Assembly (NCBI GenBank): GCA_020465985.1
Contig: JAANYP010001152.1
Span: 62,001 to 126,000, forward strand
Reading direction: 5' to 3'
Length of the DNA stretch: 64,000 bases
Source of the DNA: Centrapalus pauciflorus
Lineage: Eukaryota > Streptophyta > Magnoliopsida > Asterales > Asteraceae
This document shows positions 35,882-47,642 of this stretch, in pieces. Under the pieces are notes generated by a model. That model saw only the letters and a list, made by a program, of their open reading frames with translations, had not been told where the DNA came from and did not search any database. Each line of letters opens with the position of its first letter. Within the stretch, counting starts at the first letter, position 1. Made by a program: the position numbers and the translations under genes.

Positions 35882-37028
35882 TTATACACTGTTTTTATGT
35901 TTCTTTTTACGAACACGCTTTTCCGGATATGACACATATTTATTCATTTCAGGTACTTGGCGTCGAAACCGAGTAGGACATACAGCAAACACTTCTACGA
36001 ATGAATATTTCAAACACGAATTCGAATTTGTTACAGTACATTCATTATTTTCAAAACTTACATTCCCCCTATCAATAGAAACAAACACGAATGGCATGAC
36101 ACCCTTCTTCACAAAGAAACCGGAATCTTGCATGGTCGGTTTTGGAACCCTTCTTATATGATCTGTAGGTACAAAACAAGAAGAGTCAGTACGTTTGGAA
36201 AGCTTGGATTTAGAGAGATTTCCTTGGTGAGTGGGTTTCTTTGAGGACTTTGATTTACTCTTAGTCTTCTTGGAAACCTCAGATTTTGAAAATTTTGAAC
36301 ACTCACCATAGAACTTCTTACGAGTTGTCCTTATTTCCTTTTCTAAATCTTTGATTTTGTGTTGAAGAACAGGGTTAGGAATATAAGGATGAGGAATTGG
36401 TTTAACAGGTTTGGCTTTCATTTCTGTTGATGAATACCTAAAAAATATATCATCTTCAAGAGTGGGTACTCTGTAAGGATAACAGTCGTTTAGTTTTTCA
36501 TGTGTAAAAGGAAGTTTCCTGTTTTCCTTTTGATTTCTTTTCTCTTCCACTTGGGGCAGGACTTCTTCTGATGAGTGATGAAAGAAGGTTTGATACTCTC
36601 ATCCCATGTATTTTCTATCATATAGCATTGGTAAAACAGATTGAGCATTTTTCAAAAACTTAGGATTTTTAAAACCTATTCATTCTTTAGAATGATAAAA
36701 CCTAGTTTCTTTTGGTTGATTTAGATTAAATGTTTCTGCAAATTGACCCTGTTTTTAGAATTCATCATCAAGGGTTTTGATTCATGAGTACAAACCTATT
36801 CTTTCTTTTCTAATAATTTTTGAACTTTCTCTCGTTTTCTAAGTTTTCCACGTTTGAAGACTCTAACTGTATTGTAAAAACAGATAGTTCTGAGTTCAGA
36901 GAACTCATTTCCTCAGTAATTGTATCAATACAATTCTTAAGTGAAGTATTCCTATCCTCAGCCATTACTTTTTCACATAAAAGGTTTTGACCAGACTATG
37001 CTCGTTTAACTAGTTCTTTTCAAGGGTG
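35882..37028 (-). pseudogene. Copia-C gag-protease linker region
   Basis: Frame 36550-35882 contains KAKPVKPIPHPYIPN, VLQHKIKDLEKEI, CFVPTDHIRRVPK and CPTRFRRQVPEMN. The same blocks appear in copia-D at 62111-62850. The upstream part (36600-37028) is a degenerate helical region. It belongs between gag and protease in this copia lineage and is very basic near its end. It is cut at 35879 by the gypsy-2 LTR. Confidence 0.65.
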
Positions 37029-38572
37029 TCAGATGTTTCTTTTAGTGATTGAGCCAATTGTTCCGCTTTCACACACTTCTTTTTCAGTGTTATATTTTGG
37101 TTCTAACTCAAGCATTTGTGTGTACCATTTACATTCATTCTTTAATAATTTAGCATCTAAAGATTTATGAAAGTAAAGGGAATGTACCACGTTCGCCTTA
37201 GAGTCTGATGTGGAACATTCTAAATCCCCGGATTTGGCCATCGGACAGGCTATAGATTCATCAATGCTCTCCCCCTCTATTGACTTGTGTGATTCAGTGT
37301 CAGAAGGAGTAACACAACCCTCGGACCCAAATCTTTCGGCCATGTAGAAATTCCTGCCCCTGTCATCCTCATCATCAGACTCTTCATCAACCCAGTAATC
37401 TTCATGGGCTACGAGGGCCATGTCATCAGCTCTCTTCTTCGAAACTGCTACCTTTCGTTTATAGTAGCCCAAGTCACGCTTGAACTGATTTTTGCAGTCT
37501 CGAGCGAAGTGACCGGGTTTCCTGCATTTGTAGCATCCACGAACGTCAGAAGTTTTGGGCTCATCAGTCTTTGGCGGTTCATCTCTGCGTTCTGGCCTCT
37601 TTTCAGCTCGACGGGAGTCCTGGCTGTCCTCACGGCAGTGACTCTCCTGCCTATCATCATCCCTTCTATCGTCACGCCTTTCATAACGACGATCATCTCT
37701 ATAGTCTCTTCCCTCGTCTCTCCTTTCTTCCCCATCATCATACCTTCTCTCATCCCTATCCTATCTCTTCTAGTCATCTCTCCTCCTATCATCTCTATCC
37801 TCTCTCCTTTCTTCTCTCCTCTCATCAGGATACCTCCTTGGGCCAGTGTCATATCGGAGCTGTTTGTTGGTCTTGTACTGATAGAATCGCTTTTGTTGAA
37901 GTCGATATGACGACAAGGAAATCTGCTCATGTATATCAGCCGCTTCTACATCTAAGGGCTCAGGCATATGGGGTAAGGCATATGGGTATTGAGAGGAGGA
38001 CACAACTTGGGTGTGGTAGGGTGCAGGAGATGGGGTTGGCATTGGCTCAGGAACTGGTATCTTGTCGAATAGTAATGTCAGGGAATCGTTGGGTTTTGAA
38101 ATTCGATTCACATTCAGTAACAGAGAAGCTAGAGTGTTGGCCATCTGTTTATGTGATCCTACATCTCCCTGGTATTTCTTCAGTTCTTTAAACAAAACAC
38201 TTATACAGACTTGACGGATTTCCAGAGCTCTGTTAGTTTCCCAACATGCAATGCCCCATTCAAGAACCTAAGAAGATAGGAACTGGATATCGATATCATC
38301 CCGGTCCTTGACGATGTGAAGTTTGTTCAATTCATTCAGGACACTGCAGATTTTGGTAAAGCTACCCTATAGGGAATCTCCATCTTTGGCCCTAAACTCA
38401 AAAAATTTTCCTTGGCTTCCTCAATTTTGTCCCTGTCATTCAGATCGGCCCCAAGCATTTTCATTTCAAGTTTATCCCACATATCTTTTGATGACATTTT
38501 ACCGTCAACACTTATATATATGTCAGTGGGAAGGGTCTGGTACAGTGGAAATTTTGCCCTGTGGTCTGCTGC

Positions 38573-38619
<47 letters not shown>

Positions 38620-38760
38620 ATCTTGAGGACCCCGGACTTCCTTTGCTGCGCGAATGGGAGGAATATCAGTTGAAACTGCAGGTATGTTCGAGTAGAAAGT
38701 AACTGGGAATTCATTTATAGACTGGATCATGAGATGACCAATTGGTTACATGCTTAGAAA
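37029..38760 (-). pseudogene. Copia-C gag with zinc knuckle
   Basis: From the N-terminus on the minus strand: UBN2-like gag sequence (about 38560-38200), a frame 38195-37770 with a Pro-rich linker, an Arg/Asp/Glu-rich segment (about 37850-37600), a CCHC knuckle CYKCRKPGHFARDC (about 37495-37535) and an acidic tail (37472-37029) with EDYWVDEESDDEDD. The order is typical of long copia gag proteins. A GA/CT microsatellite at 38577-38615 lies inside the coding region and would read as Glu-Arg repeats. Several stops and frameshifts. Confidence 0.75.
38577..38615. repeat. (CT)n microsatellite inside copia-C gag
   Basis: About nineteen uninterrupted CT dinucleotides, read as GA (Glu-Arg codons) on the coding strand. 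Confidence 0.9.
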
Positions 38761-39645
38761 TTTCAGGAACCGCCTTTTCCATTTACTCATACTCATAGGG
38801 GAGAAGAACAGGTGGTCTGCTCTCTGACCCCGGGACAAGAGCTTCTCTGGATATGGTGAATGTGGTTTGTGAGTGTTATGAAGGATAATTGATCTGTGAA
38901 GTGGAAACTGAAAATCAGCTTGATTGACCAAAGTTCGGATGAATAGGAACGGAAGGTCGCTTGACACTGAAATGTTAAAGGAGGAACCGAAGTTCGAGTG
39001 GGACCGAAGTTTGGTTGACAGAATCTTCAGTTGGAGGGACCCAAAGATTGTGATGATCCGAAGTTGTGATAGATCCGAAGTTCGGATGAAAGTGAAAAAC
39101 TGAAGTTTGGTTCTTTGGTGATCCGAAGTTCGGATGAGAGACCCGAAGTTCAGTTTGATACGAAGTTGTATCACCCGAAGAAGGACCCGGAGTTGGTATC
39201 CGAAATTACACTTAGAGTATATAAAAAAAATTTAATAAAACAGTACCATATTAAGAACACAAACCCGGATTTCTATAAAAGTGAGTTTTAAAGCCTAAAC
39301 CTGGTGCCTAAGTTCCGGGTTTGATTTTAAACAAAGTTTTGTGAAGAACATGTAACCAAATACACCTAAATCGAGGACTTTTTAAGCAAAAACAGTCCCA
39401 ATATCGAAGTACCGTTCTGATTCGAGTTTTGTCAAAATAAACACCTAAATTATGTAAAAATTGAATAAAGATGCTCGAAATGTATAGAAGAATGTTTATC
39501 GATGAATATAGAATATTAAAACACATAAAACCAGAAGATTAAGAAGGATTCAGGAGTGAACTCGTGGGGTTTTCGAGAAGGACAGCAACAGTTCGATGAA
39601 AACGTCGTCAGATCTGGTTGAAATTAGTTGAAATCCACTTCAAAG
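38761..39645 (-). other. Copia-C 5' leader
   Basis: Noncoding sequence between the primer-binding site and gag. At 38935-39195 it carries about ten copies of a CCGAAGTTCGGA-like motif, the copia-C version of the dyad arrays seen elsewhere in the window. Confidence 0.5.
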
Positions 39646-39659
39646 GCTCTCATACCAAT
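39646..39659 (-). promoter_or_regulatory. Primer-binding site of copia-C
   Basis: Minus-strand TTGGTATGAGAGCC, one mismatch from the tRNA-Met site TTGGTATCAGAGCC, immediately after the LTR end CAACAACA. Confidence 0.7.
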
Positions 39660-39973
39660 TGTTGTTGTGGTCCCAAACTAATTACATGCACTCACACAAG
39701 AATCTACAGGATATTCGGCTGATTCATGCAAGAAAACAAAGAGAATGTGTGTACTCAATCAATGTCAACAAGAAAGCATGTGCAGCCGCCGATTTCGTTA
39801 GAATATTCAAAAGTGTGAAAAAAGGTTACAAAATCCTAGGTCTAACATGCTTTTATACCTAGGACTACTTTGAGGGGTTTACACAACATACCCCTCAACT
39901 TTCTATCTAAAAAGATAGATTACATAAAACAAAAGAAAATTACATAGAAATTAAATAGATACAAATTATAACA
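39660..39973 (-). mobile_element. 5' LTR of copia-C (right end tentative)
   Basis: The left end TGTTGTTGTGG abuts the primer-binding site. A minus-strand TATA (AGGTATAAAAG) lies at 39849-39860. The right end is placed at ATAACA (39973) by analogy with the similar-length copia-A LTR; TTAACA at 40319 is an alternative. No partner LTR is identified. Confidence 0.5.
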
Positions 39974-40752
39974 AACTAAACCCACATGAGTGAAATCCAA
40001 ATATAAGAGTTTAGGAGCCTTCAATCAACTCTAGAACTCCTAAGGCCTTATACGAACTTAGTGTTTTCAGCTTGATAACCACATACTCTTATCACACTCT
40101 TAGATGCTTAGATTGCGTTCAGGGGCTTATGTGTGCGCTGTAGTATGCTTATGTAGGTGAATCGAGTTGGAAAGGACTTGAACTCTAGTCTTTCCTATCT
40201 TTGGGCTATTGTGCATTGGTTGAAGACTTTGGAATCCAATTACCTCAACACTGTGAGTTCTAGGATTAATGTACAATAATGATTACATGTTAATTGTTGT
40301 TTATGCAAGCGCATTAACATGCTATTTGATCATGCATACTCACATGCCACATTGATAGATTCATTGTAGCCCTTATTGAACATGTATCATGTATCATAAA
40401 TTGTAAGTGTATTGTCATGCTAGTTGACATCGTTATGGATTGGTTTGTCATACATGTATTGGAAATACTATCTACTTGAATGAGATAACATATGTCTTTG
40501 TGACCTTGTTGGTTGGTCAAAATGTTTGTATATGATTAATTTATGTTAGTTAAATACGATATCTATTTGGACATTAAACACTGAATAGAACCAATACTTG
40601 TTAATGTTTAGTCGAGTAGATCTTGAGGCCATCATTAATTGATCATTATGGTACATTGCATGATAACTTTATTTGGTCGTAAGTTGTCGGTTTGGGTCAT
40701 TTAATCAGTAAGCCTAAGATGGTAATCAAGTGGTACGCTTATGGAAGGTTAC
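39974..40752. other. Unassigned noncoding sequence between two divergent 5' LTRs
   Basis: AT-rich, no coding signal, no repeat or RNA gene recognised. It may be part of the copia-C LTR, part of an older element, or original host DNA. Confidence 0.3.
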
Positions 40753-41284
40753 TGTTGGAAATTTTATAATTAAAACAAGATTTGATAACATACGAGACAC
40801 GTTGGCCACAATAGGTCATTCCTGGCCAAATGGATTGTTGGATGTCCACAATACTTTACTTGTGAGGAACCACTCCCGTACATGATCAGGGTAGACGTGT
40901 TTATATGTGTATATGTTACATCCAAAGTTGTGATAGTTTCAGTGGTCAAAGTGTAATAGTTGAAACTTAGTTTTGTGCTTATTTTCTAAGGATTCAAACT
41001 TATTGTAAATGGGTTAAAAGACAAAAACGTCAACCCATGGGTATGGATAGCATTTGGATCCGTTTAGTATGTTTGTAAATAGGTGATTTCTAGGTTTTTC
41101 AATGTGATCTTTTGGCTCATTATACGTACGTGGATCGAAGTGCAATTAAGGTTTTCCTAATCTTTGAATGTTCTTAGTGTTCTTAATATTATTCATATAT
41201 TGTTCTTCATGTTTTTCATGAAATTAATTATATTATTGAATATCTATTGAATCTTGATTGAATGCTTCTAATATGGAAATTACA
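40753..41284 (+). mobile_element. 5' LTR of copia-D (plus)
   Basis: 532 bp, TGTTGGAAATTTT...GAAATTACA, followed 2 bp later by a perfect tRNA-Met primer-binding site. TGTTGGAAAT is a common start of SIRE-type LTRs. The left end is inferred from this start; the right end is firm. Confidence 0.6.
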
Positions 41285-41286
41285 AT

Positions 41287-41299
41287 TGGTATCAGAGCC
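41287..41299 (+). promoter_or_regulatory. Primer-binding site of copia-D
   Basis: TGGTATCAGAGCC, the exact complement of the 3' end of initiator tRNA-Met, directly after the LTR. Confidence 0.85.
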
Positions 41300-42080
41300 T
41301 AAAGATTGGTTTTAAAGTGATTACAATTCTGTTTTTCAAAATTTATGCTTAAAAAATTCTAGCTTTTTTTCTGAAAATTGTTAAAGTTCTTGAAAGTTCT
41401 TCGTGTTCTACGAAGAACACCTCTGTTTGATCTTTGAAATCGAAATTTCTGAACTGTTTGTGGTTAAATCTCGCTTGTACTATATTCCTTCGGGTGAATA
41501 TCTTACTGTTTAATCATAAATTCGTGAAGAAAGCATATTTGATTCCAAAAATCATTCAGATATGTGCTTAATATTTGATAAAATTCGTTAAAGTTTAGAA
41601 CTGTTCATCATCTGAGAGTTACAACTCTCGGATATAACTGAGTGTTGCGTTAACTGTTTAAATTTTCTAAGTCATTTTAGATTTCATGCTTCATCCGAGA
41701 GTTATAACTCTAGGATCATTCTGCTTTTGACTTGTTAGTGTTAAATTGTCTAAGTCATCAACACTTCATCTTACAACTTGCGGATCACAAGACGCACACA
41801 ACACACCCAAAATTTTTGTTAAGTTATTCCATCAGCGAGTCACAACTCGCGGACATAGCTTCATCCGCAAGTTCCTACCTGTGGCTCACAAGGCACACAC
41901 ATTACAGCTTCAAAATATTCTATGTCCATCTCCAACTCCATCCGAGAGTTACAACTCTAGGATATAACTTCATCCGCGAGTTCACACTTCATAACACTTA
42001 GAATCTTCATGAATCTCACTTAGCGTGTTTGCAATTAAACTATAATCACTTACCAATCTCAGTCCAAAGAAGCTTTCAAC
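41300..42080 (+). other. Copia-D leader with array of 24-bp imperfect palindromes
   Basis: Noncoding leader. Between about 41615 and 41990, seven or so variants of a TCCGAGAGTT-AYA-AACTCTCGGA dyad occur at roughly 25-100 bp spacing; some keep both arms and some only one. Each complete copy could form a hairpin in the genomic RNA. Confidence 0.6.
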
Positions 42081-42994
42081 ATGAACCGCGACACTCTCGC
42101 TGTGGGATCTGACGTCAGGCTTCCAACCCTGTGTTGGGGACGCTACACTCTGTGGAAATCCTGTTTCCTCGATTTCATAGAACGTCAAGAGTTAGCTGAG
42201 GACATTCTAGATTCCATCAACAATGATCCAGCACAATTCAATCATCCTTAACCAACTTGAGCTGAATCCGGAGACGATGGAAATCCCAAGATAGTTCACA
42301 CACCTGCTCAAATCAATCGGATAAAGGCTGAAAGGATAGAACGCGCATTCATCATTCAGGCTGTTCCCGAAGAAATCTACATCAACATTGACAGTTTCAA
42401 GACTGCCCGAGAGATGTGGGAGGAAATTGAGAGGCAAATGCAAGGAAATGATCGGAATGCCAAGCAACGTGAAGCAAATGCTCTAAACAACTACGATATG
42501 TTCTCGCAAAAAGATGGAGAATCTCAGGAGACTACATGTCATCGGTACTGCACGCTGATGAATGAACTCCGAAAGAATGGAGTCAACAAATCTCAAGTAG
42601 TTTTGAATACGAAGTTTGTAAATTCTCTGAAACTAGAATGGAAACAATTCGTCTTGTTGATTCCAGAGATAAATGACATCAGTATACATGATCTCTTTCA
42701 TAGTCTCGTAGTCTATCAATCTGAAATCTCTGGTAAGGTTGTACCTAAGAAGATAGATGAACCCACCGCATCTGATACCCTTGCCCTTCTCATAGATAAG
42801 AAACTTAAGTCCTCTAAAGCTGCTAAACTCCTCAAAATTCAATCTGAGTCCTCTGAATCTAATACTGATGATGCCAATAATGATCCTGAGGCTACTGAAC
42901 TTCAAAAGCAAATAGCATTATTCACTCATGCATTTCATAAGAAGTTTCCCAAATCCTCCAACAAGCTTCGATGAGAAGCCAAGAGTGAAAAGTA

Positions 42995-43050
42995 TGACGA
43001 CAAAGAGAAAGGATGTTTCAACTGACGACAAAGAGAAAGGACGTTTCAAC
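42995..43050 (+). repeat. 28-bp tandem duplication in gag knuckle
   Basis: Two consecutive 28-bp copies (42995-43022, 43023-43050) of TGACGACAAAGAGAAAGGAY followed by gtttcaac. The first copy keeps TGT for the first knuckle Cys; the second has CGT. As 28 is not a multiple of three, it also shifts the frame. Confidence 0.9.
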
Positions 43051-44158
43051 TGTGGTAAACCGGGACACTTTGCATGAGAATGTCATCTTCTGAAGCAGAA
43101 GAATGAGAACTACTACCAGACGAAGTACAATCTCGCAAAGCAAACGAATGTTGGTCGAGCTCTGTTCGCTGAAGAAAAATATTGTTAGAAGACACTGATA
43201 ATGAAAAGGATGCGGCAGATCCTATGTGCATAATTGCCGATACTCAACCAGCAGACGATGAGAGTGAAACAATTGAAGTCTCACTGATGGCTCAGGACGC
43301 AAGTTCAAGCAAGGAATCTCCCTCAACAGATCAAGAGGTAATTTTTCTTCCAGAAGATTTCTTGATGAGTTAAAAGTTTTACGTAAAGAGGCCAAAAAGC
43401 TAAAAGTCTGTCAAACTGCCCTTCGGGATGCTCGAAAAGTAATGACTGATTTGAAAACAAAAATTTTAGCATCCCAAGAAGAAATATCTAAGACTAATAC
43501 TGTAATAAAGGAAGTAACTGCTAATCTGGCCAAATTAGAATACGATCATCAAGTGCTTAAATCGGATAAATCAGACAGTGATTACAAATATGAGTATGTC
43601 CTGGCTGAAAGAACAAAATTAAACGAAAAACTCAAAGACATGGAAGATAGGTTTTACAAATGTGGTCAAGCTGATAAAACCATAAATATGTATAAATCTA
43701 GAGAGTTAAAGTCTAAAGATGGTTTAGGATATACTGGCCCTAGAGTCATGGAAGAAATGGTCAACAAACAACATGAACCTTTATATGAATATGAGACTCT
43801 GGGTTGCGGGTATATTATGCCTTATCACAAAACTCTGCCAGAAGTGCTAGCCAAAGAAGAAAAACAAAATGAGCAAGACCTGATGTAAAACAAATTAATT
43901 TGTTTATGACTGGTTAAATTATGATTCTCTTCAAGGAAATTTAAATAAAACTTTTAGAGAAGACGAGTTCGTTGAACCAAAAGAGTTTACACTTGATCAA
44001 AACTTGCCAAAACCACGTGAATATGTACCATATTCTATTCTAGAACAACGGGCTTTTGATCTAAAACAGATATTGGAAACCACAACACGACCTTTTGAGC
44101 AAGAAAGGATACATTTTACAAAGAAACTATCAGATCTAGAAACCGATATTGCTCGACT

Positions 44159-44163
44159 TAACT
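44159..44163. repeat. Target-site duplication TAACT, left copy
   Basis: Matches 46394-46398; flanks the solo LTR. Confidence 0.9.
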
Positions 44164-44507
44164 TGTAACATCCTCAGATTTTAAATTATTGTAATTGAGG
44201 TTTAATCAGTTAAATTGTTAAATTATGTAAGTTAAGTTGGATTTTGAAAGTTGGCACTGAATTTGGATTAATTATAAAGTTGGTTGCATTATATTGAAAT
44301 TTAGAATTTTAAATTATTAAGTGAAAATAATTATAAATAAAGATTGGTGATGAAATATTTAAGGATAATAAATAAAAGATACAATTCTTTTATTTTATAA
44401 AATCAGTATTTAATAGAACCGGATAAGTGGAGGGGTGAAATGTGCCAAAAGTTGAAAGTGTGAAATAAAAAGGGGGGAAATCTCTTAGTCCATTCATTTC
44501 ACCAAAG

Positions 44508-44538
<31 letters not shown>

Positions 44539-46393
44539 ATCTCTCGGCTCTATCTCTCTCTAAAACAATCAAGATTAGCAAAAGTTAGTATTTGAAGCTG
44601 AAAAATTAGAATCAAGATTGCTAGGAAGGAACTATATCATCTACAAGTAACGATTTAAGGTAAATGTTTCACAAACACTTCGAATTTTATGGTTTTGGGT
44701 TCGGTTTTGGGAGAAACTGAATATTAGATTTGGGGTAGTAGATGGCGTTGCATGTTAGATGTTATTATAGATTTATTTAAATCTAGTGATTGAGGAACTA
44801 TATATTAAAATGCAGCATCAGATTCACACTCTAAATATGATTTTTAGAATTAAGTGTGTGTTTTATGTGTGTGTGAGTTCGAAAGTTGAACAAAAATTGG
44901 TCAAAAAGGATGTGATTTGGTACATAAAAAGTCTAATACTAGTGTTAAAATGGATGAAATTAAGTGTATTTAAGTTGGTGTGATTTATTTCAAACATTGG
45001 ATAAAAATGATGGAAATTAAAATCTGGAAAATGATAAAAAGCTGCACAAGTTCGAACAACAGGAGATCCGAATTCGGATCCGAGATGAACTCGGATCAAG
45101 TCCGAATTTGGATGGGTCTGAACTGTTGATATTCAAAAATAAAAAAATAATTTCTAAGTGTTGAAAATTCGGTTGAGATCCAAATTCGGTTGGGGACCGA
45201 ATTCGGACATGGTTCGAACTTGTAAAGGGATCCGAATTTGTTAAGGGTTCGAATTTACCTGTGGTCCGAATTTGACCATAGTTTGAATTTGTATTGGTCC
45301 GAATTGGCATAGATCCGAACTTAAAGGTGGTTCGAACTTGCATGGGACCTAATTAGGATTTATAAGGGGACCGAATTCGGGTGAGGTCCGAATTCGAACA
45401 TGGATCCGAACTGCGGGTTAAATATTGCAAAACTTATAAAAATTAAGTTTTATGAAATTAAACAGTTATTGACACAATGTTTTGGTGCAACTGACTTAAC
45501 AGGTCCCTTGTGGTGTTGTTTAACCCACAGTGGGGTACTTTGTGATCCGGTTGAAGGCCCGAGGAGAAATAAAATTAACTTGAAGTTTATTAACGCACCC
45601 ACTGTGAGTACCTTTGATTTAACGTGTCTGCATCTGCTTTATGTTTGCTTTGCCTGCTGAGGGATGTTGTTTCGTTATTGTTTGGCACTCTACTAACTTG
45701 CGTATATGTTGATGCACATTCATACTTGTTGCATGTCCGTTCATTTGTTGTGCATCCTATTGATGGATCTGCGTGGTCGCATCCGTACTCTGATGTTACT
45801 GTGCTATATGACCAAGAGTTTTACACCTCTGTGGTCAGGATAGACAGTAAGTCATCCCCGATGTTATGTCTGCCTCAGATGGTTGGTTTTCCTTATGCCG
45901 AGTGTCAACTCGAAGGAGCTGCGGCTCGGGTTTGCGTACTTTGAGTACGTGTGGAGTATACGGTATGTGTTACCGCGGTTACTCTGGGTGGCATCATAAG
46001 GATTTGCAGAATGTGTAAAATCATTTGGTATCCATTAAGCATTCGCTTAGCCCTCAGTTGTTGACTTTTTACAGGAAAAAGGAAATCTGCTGCGGGACCA
46101 TCTGGCTAGGTCGTTTGTTCAAGTGATTGAAGATATCTGCTGTTATTCTTGGTAACAGATCTATGGAGATGTTTATTGTAATAAATTTGGGATGATGTAA
46201 TACTTTTGAGTATGTAGACGTAGACATGTAACCTTGTAGCACCGTAGGGTGTTTGACAAACTTGTATTATTTTTATTTATGTACTTTAATGCTTCCACAC
46301 TTTAATTAAGTATTCAGATCATTATGTAATTGTATGTTGGTGATTAATTCTGGGTGAATTGTAAATGGTGGTTAATGTGGCAAGGGTGTCACA
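44164..46393 (+). mobile_element. Solo LTR of Tekay-like gypsy (gypsy-3 family)
   Basis: 2,230 bp, TGTAACATCC...GGTGTCACA, flanked by the direct repeat TAACT (44159-44163 and 46394-46398). Copia-D gag coding resumes in register on the far side once one TSD copy is removed. Same ends, CT microsatellite (about 44512-44538) and CCGAATTCGG array as the gypsy-3 LTR at 29927-31865. With no internal sequence it is a solo LTR left by LTR-LTR recombination. Confidence 0.93.
45060..45420. repeat. CCGAATTCGG array in solo LTR
   Basis: About eighteen variants of GGTCCGAATT or GATCCGAACT, several as the full palindrome, at 12-25 bp spacing. Counterpart of 30868-31110 in the opposite orientation. Confidence 0.8.
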
Positions 46394-46398
46394 TAACT
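46394..46398. repeat. Target-site duplication TAACT, right copy
   Basis: Matches 44159-44163; flanks the solo LTR. Confidence 0.9.
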
Positions 46399-46714
46399 CC
46401 TCTATAGCTGACACTTCATTACATAATGATAAATTCCATGACCTTGAGTTAACCTTAAAAGAAACCAAATTATTGTTTGATTTAGACATACACAATTTTT
46501 TAAGAAAAGAAAATAAGTTTAATGAGGTAAGACGAAAGTTTTCAGTTCGAGAACAGAATTTCAAATCGATGCTAACTAATTTGACGAAGAACGAGATTAG
46601 CTTCTAGCCACTATTCAGGGGCTAGAATCTTAACTTGTTTTTAATCAACATAGTTTAGAAAAAACAAGTTTTCGTCACTCACAACTCTATGGTCCTAACT
46701 TCAACTCCAGCCAG
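46394..46714 (+). pseudogene. Copia-D gag, continuation of coiled-coil region
   Basis: Reads SSIADTSLHNDKFHDLEL then KETKLLFDLDIHNFLRKE, continuing the coiled coil cut off at 44163. A stop lies near 46605. It is interrupted at 46714 by the copia-B LTR and followed after about 62110 by the downstream part of the same element. Confidence 0.7.
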
Positions 46715-47288
46715 TGTAAGGTCACCACGTCTACGGATCGGATCAAGGCGCGACGTCGTCCAACGAGTGCGGAATCCTTGTTTGATGCTTAACGGATCGA
46801 TCACGCGTGGAACACGGAGCCGAACACAATGCTAGCCGATAGGACACAGACCCCACACGATGTATTGCTCCTGAAACTCTCTGAAATCGCTCTCAAGTTC
46901 GTCTGTTAGCTTTCACGAACGCCAAAAACGTATTTCACCAAAAGTATATGAAAATAACTAATTAAGTTCATAATATAACACATAATTTTGTTTAAGGCCC
47001 AAGCCCACGAACTTTCAAGTTCAAGCCCAAGCATATACGAACTTAGGTGAGCTAAGTTCGTACGAACTTGTGTGACTTAAGTTCGTGGCCCATGCCCTTA
47101 AAAACTTATTCTCACAAGTTCATTACATCAATAACTTTTCTATACAATCATCAACATAACATGAAAATGCAGATATCATACAAAATCATGAACAAACACA
47201 CATGACTTGAATTAATAAAGACCTATCTATTACATATGACTATCTATTACATATCTAGACTGTCATCGTCACACAGGGTGTACCAACA
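46715..47288 (-). mobile_element. Copia-B family LTR, copy 2
   Basis: 574 bp, TGTAAGGTCACC...GTACCAACA. On the minus strand it is preceded by AAGGGGGAGTT (polypurine tract). It shares the caacgagtgcggaatcc, ggatcgatcac and atcgtcacacagggt blocks with copies 1 and 3. AGTTCGTACGAACTT-like dyads at 47000-47100. Confidence 0.75.
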
Positions 47289-47642
47289 AACTCCCCCTTG
47301 ACGATAGCTTCTAGTAGATATTCATTATTCTATAGAACTAGGCTTATTTAAGCTGCTACCTGCATGCACACCGTGTTCAATGCAAACTTTAACAACTTTC
47401 TTGTACTTCTTGCCTTCTGAGCTCCAACCTTCATGAAAACAGATTGGCTACTCATGAAGCTTCAGCAAGTCAACCTGAGAAAGGTTTAAAAGATGCAGAG
47501 GATCACATACCATCAAAATAACTTTCTCATCTTCGTCTTCCATTATTGCTTCAGCTGTCTCGTTGTCAAGATACCACCACTTCATGTTCCTCAGAACGTC
47601 TTGTGGCATGATCTTCAACGAAACCTTCTTCAAGCACCTAAC
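47289..47642 (-). pseudogene. Copia-B post-pol ORF C-terminal fragment between two LTRs
   Basis: Frame 47657-47448 (MKWWYLDNETAEAIMED, CDPLHLLNLSQVD) continues past a TAG to HEGWSSEGKKYKKV and ends near 47330, just before the polypurine tract. This 354-bp scrap is all that separates LTR copies 2 and 3: the rest of the internal region is missing. The stop replaces a Gln seen in the other two copies (CAG to TAG). Confidence 0.65.

Larger units (their letters stand above)
42081..44163 (+). pseudogene. Copia-D gag, first part
   Basis: Starts at ATG 42081 (MNRDTLAVGSDVRLP, YTLWKSCFLDFIER). The core (42414-42974) has the UBN2-like gag fold region (REMWEEIERQMQGND, MNELRKNGVNKSQ). The knuckle near 43040-43080 keeps NCGKPGHFA, then a stop, then EC. 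An acidic segment (43182-43373) and a long coiled coil (43442-44163) follow. Stops at about 42249 and 43076, and a 28-bp duplication (42995-43050) shifts the frame. It is interrupted at 44163 by a solo LTR and resumes at 46394. Confidence 0.75.

Noticed and set aside
37571..38191. Plus-strand 206-codon ORF and neighbouring 168-codon ORF at 37404-37910
   Set aside because: Antisense shadows of copia-C gag; composition reflects its Arg/Asp-rich codons, and no domain is visible.
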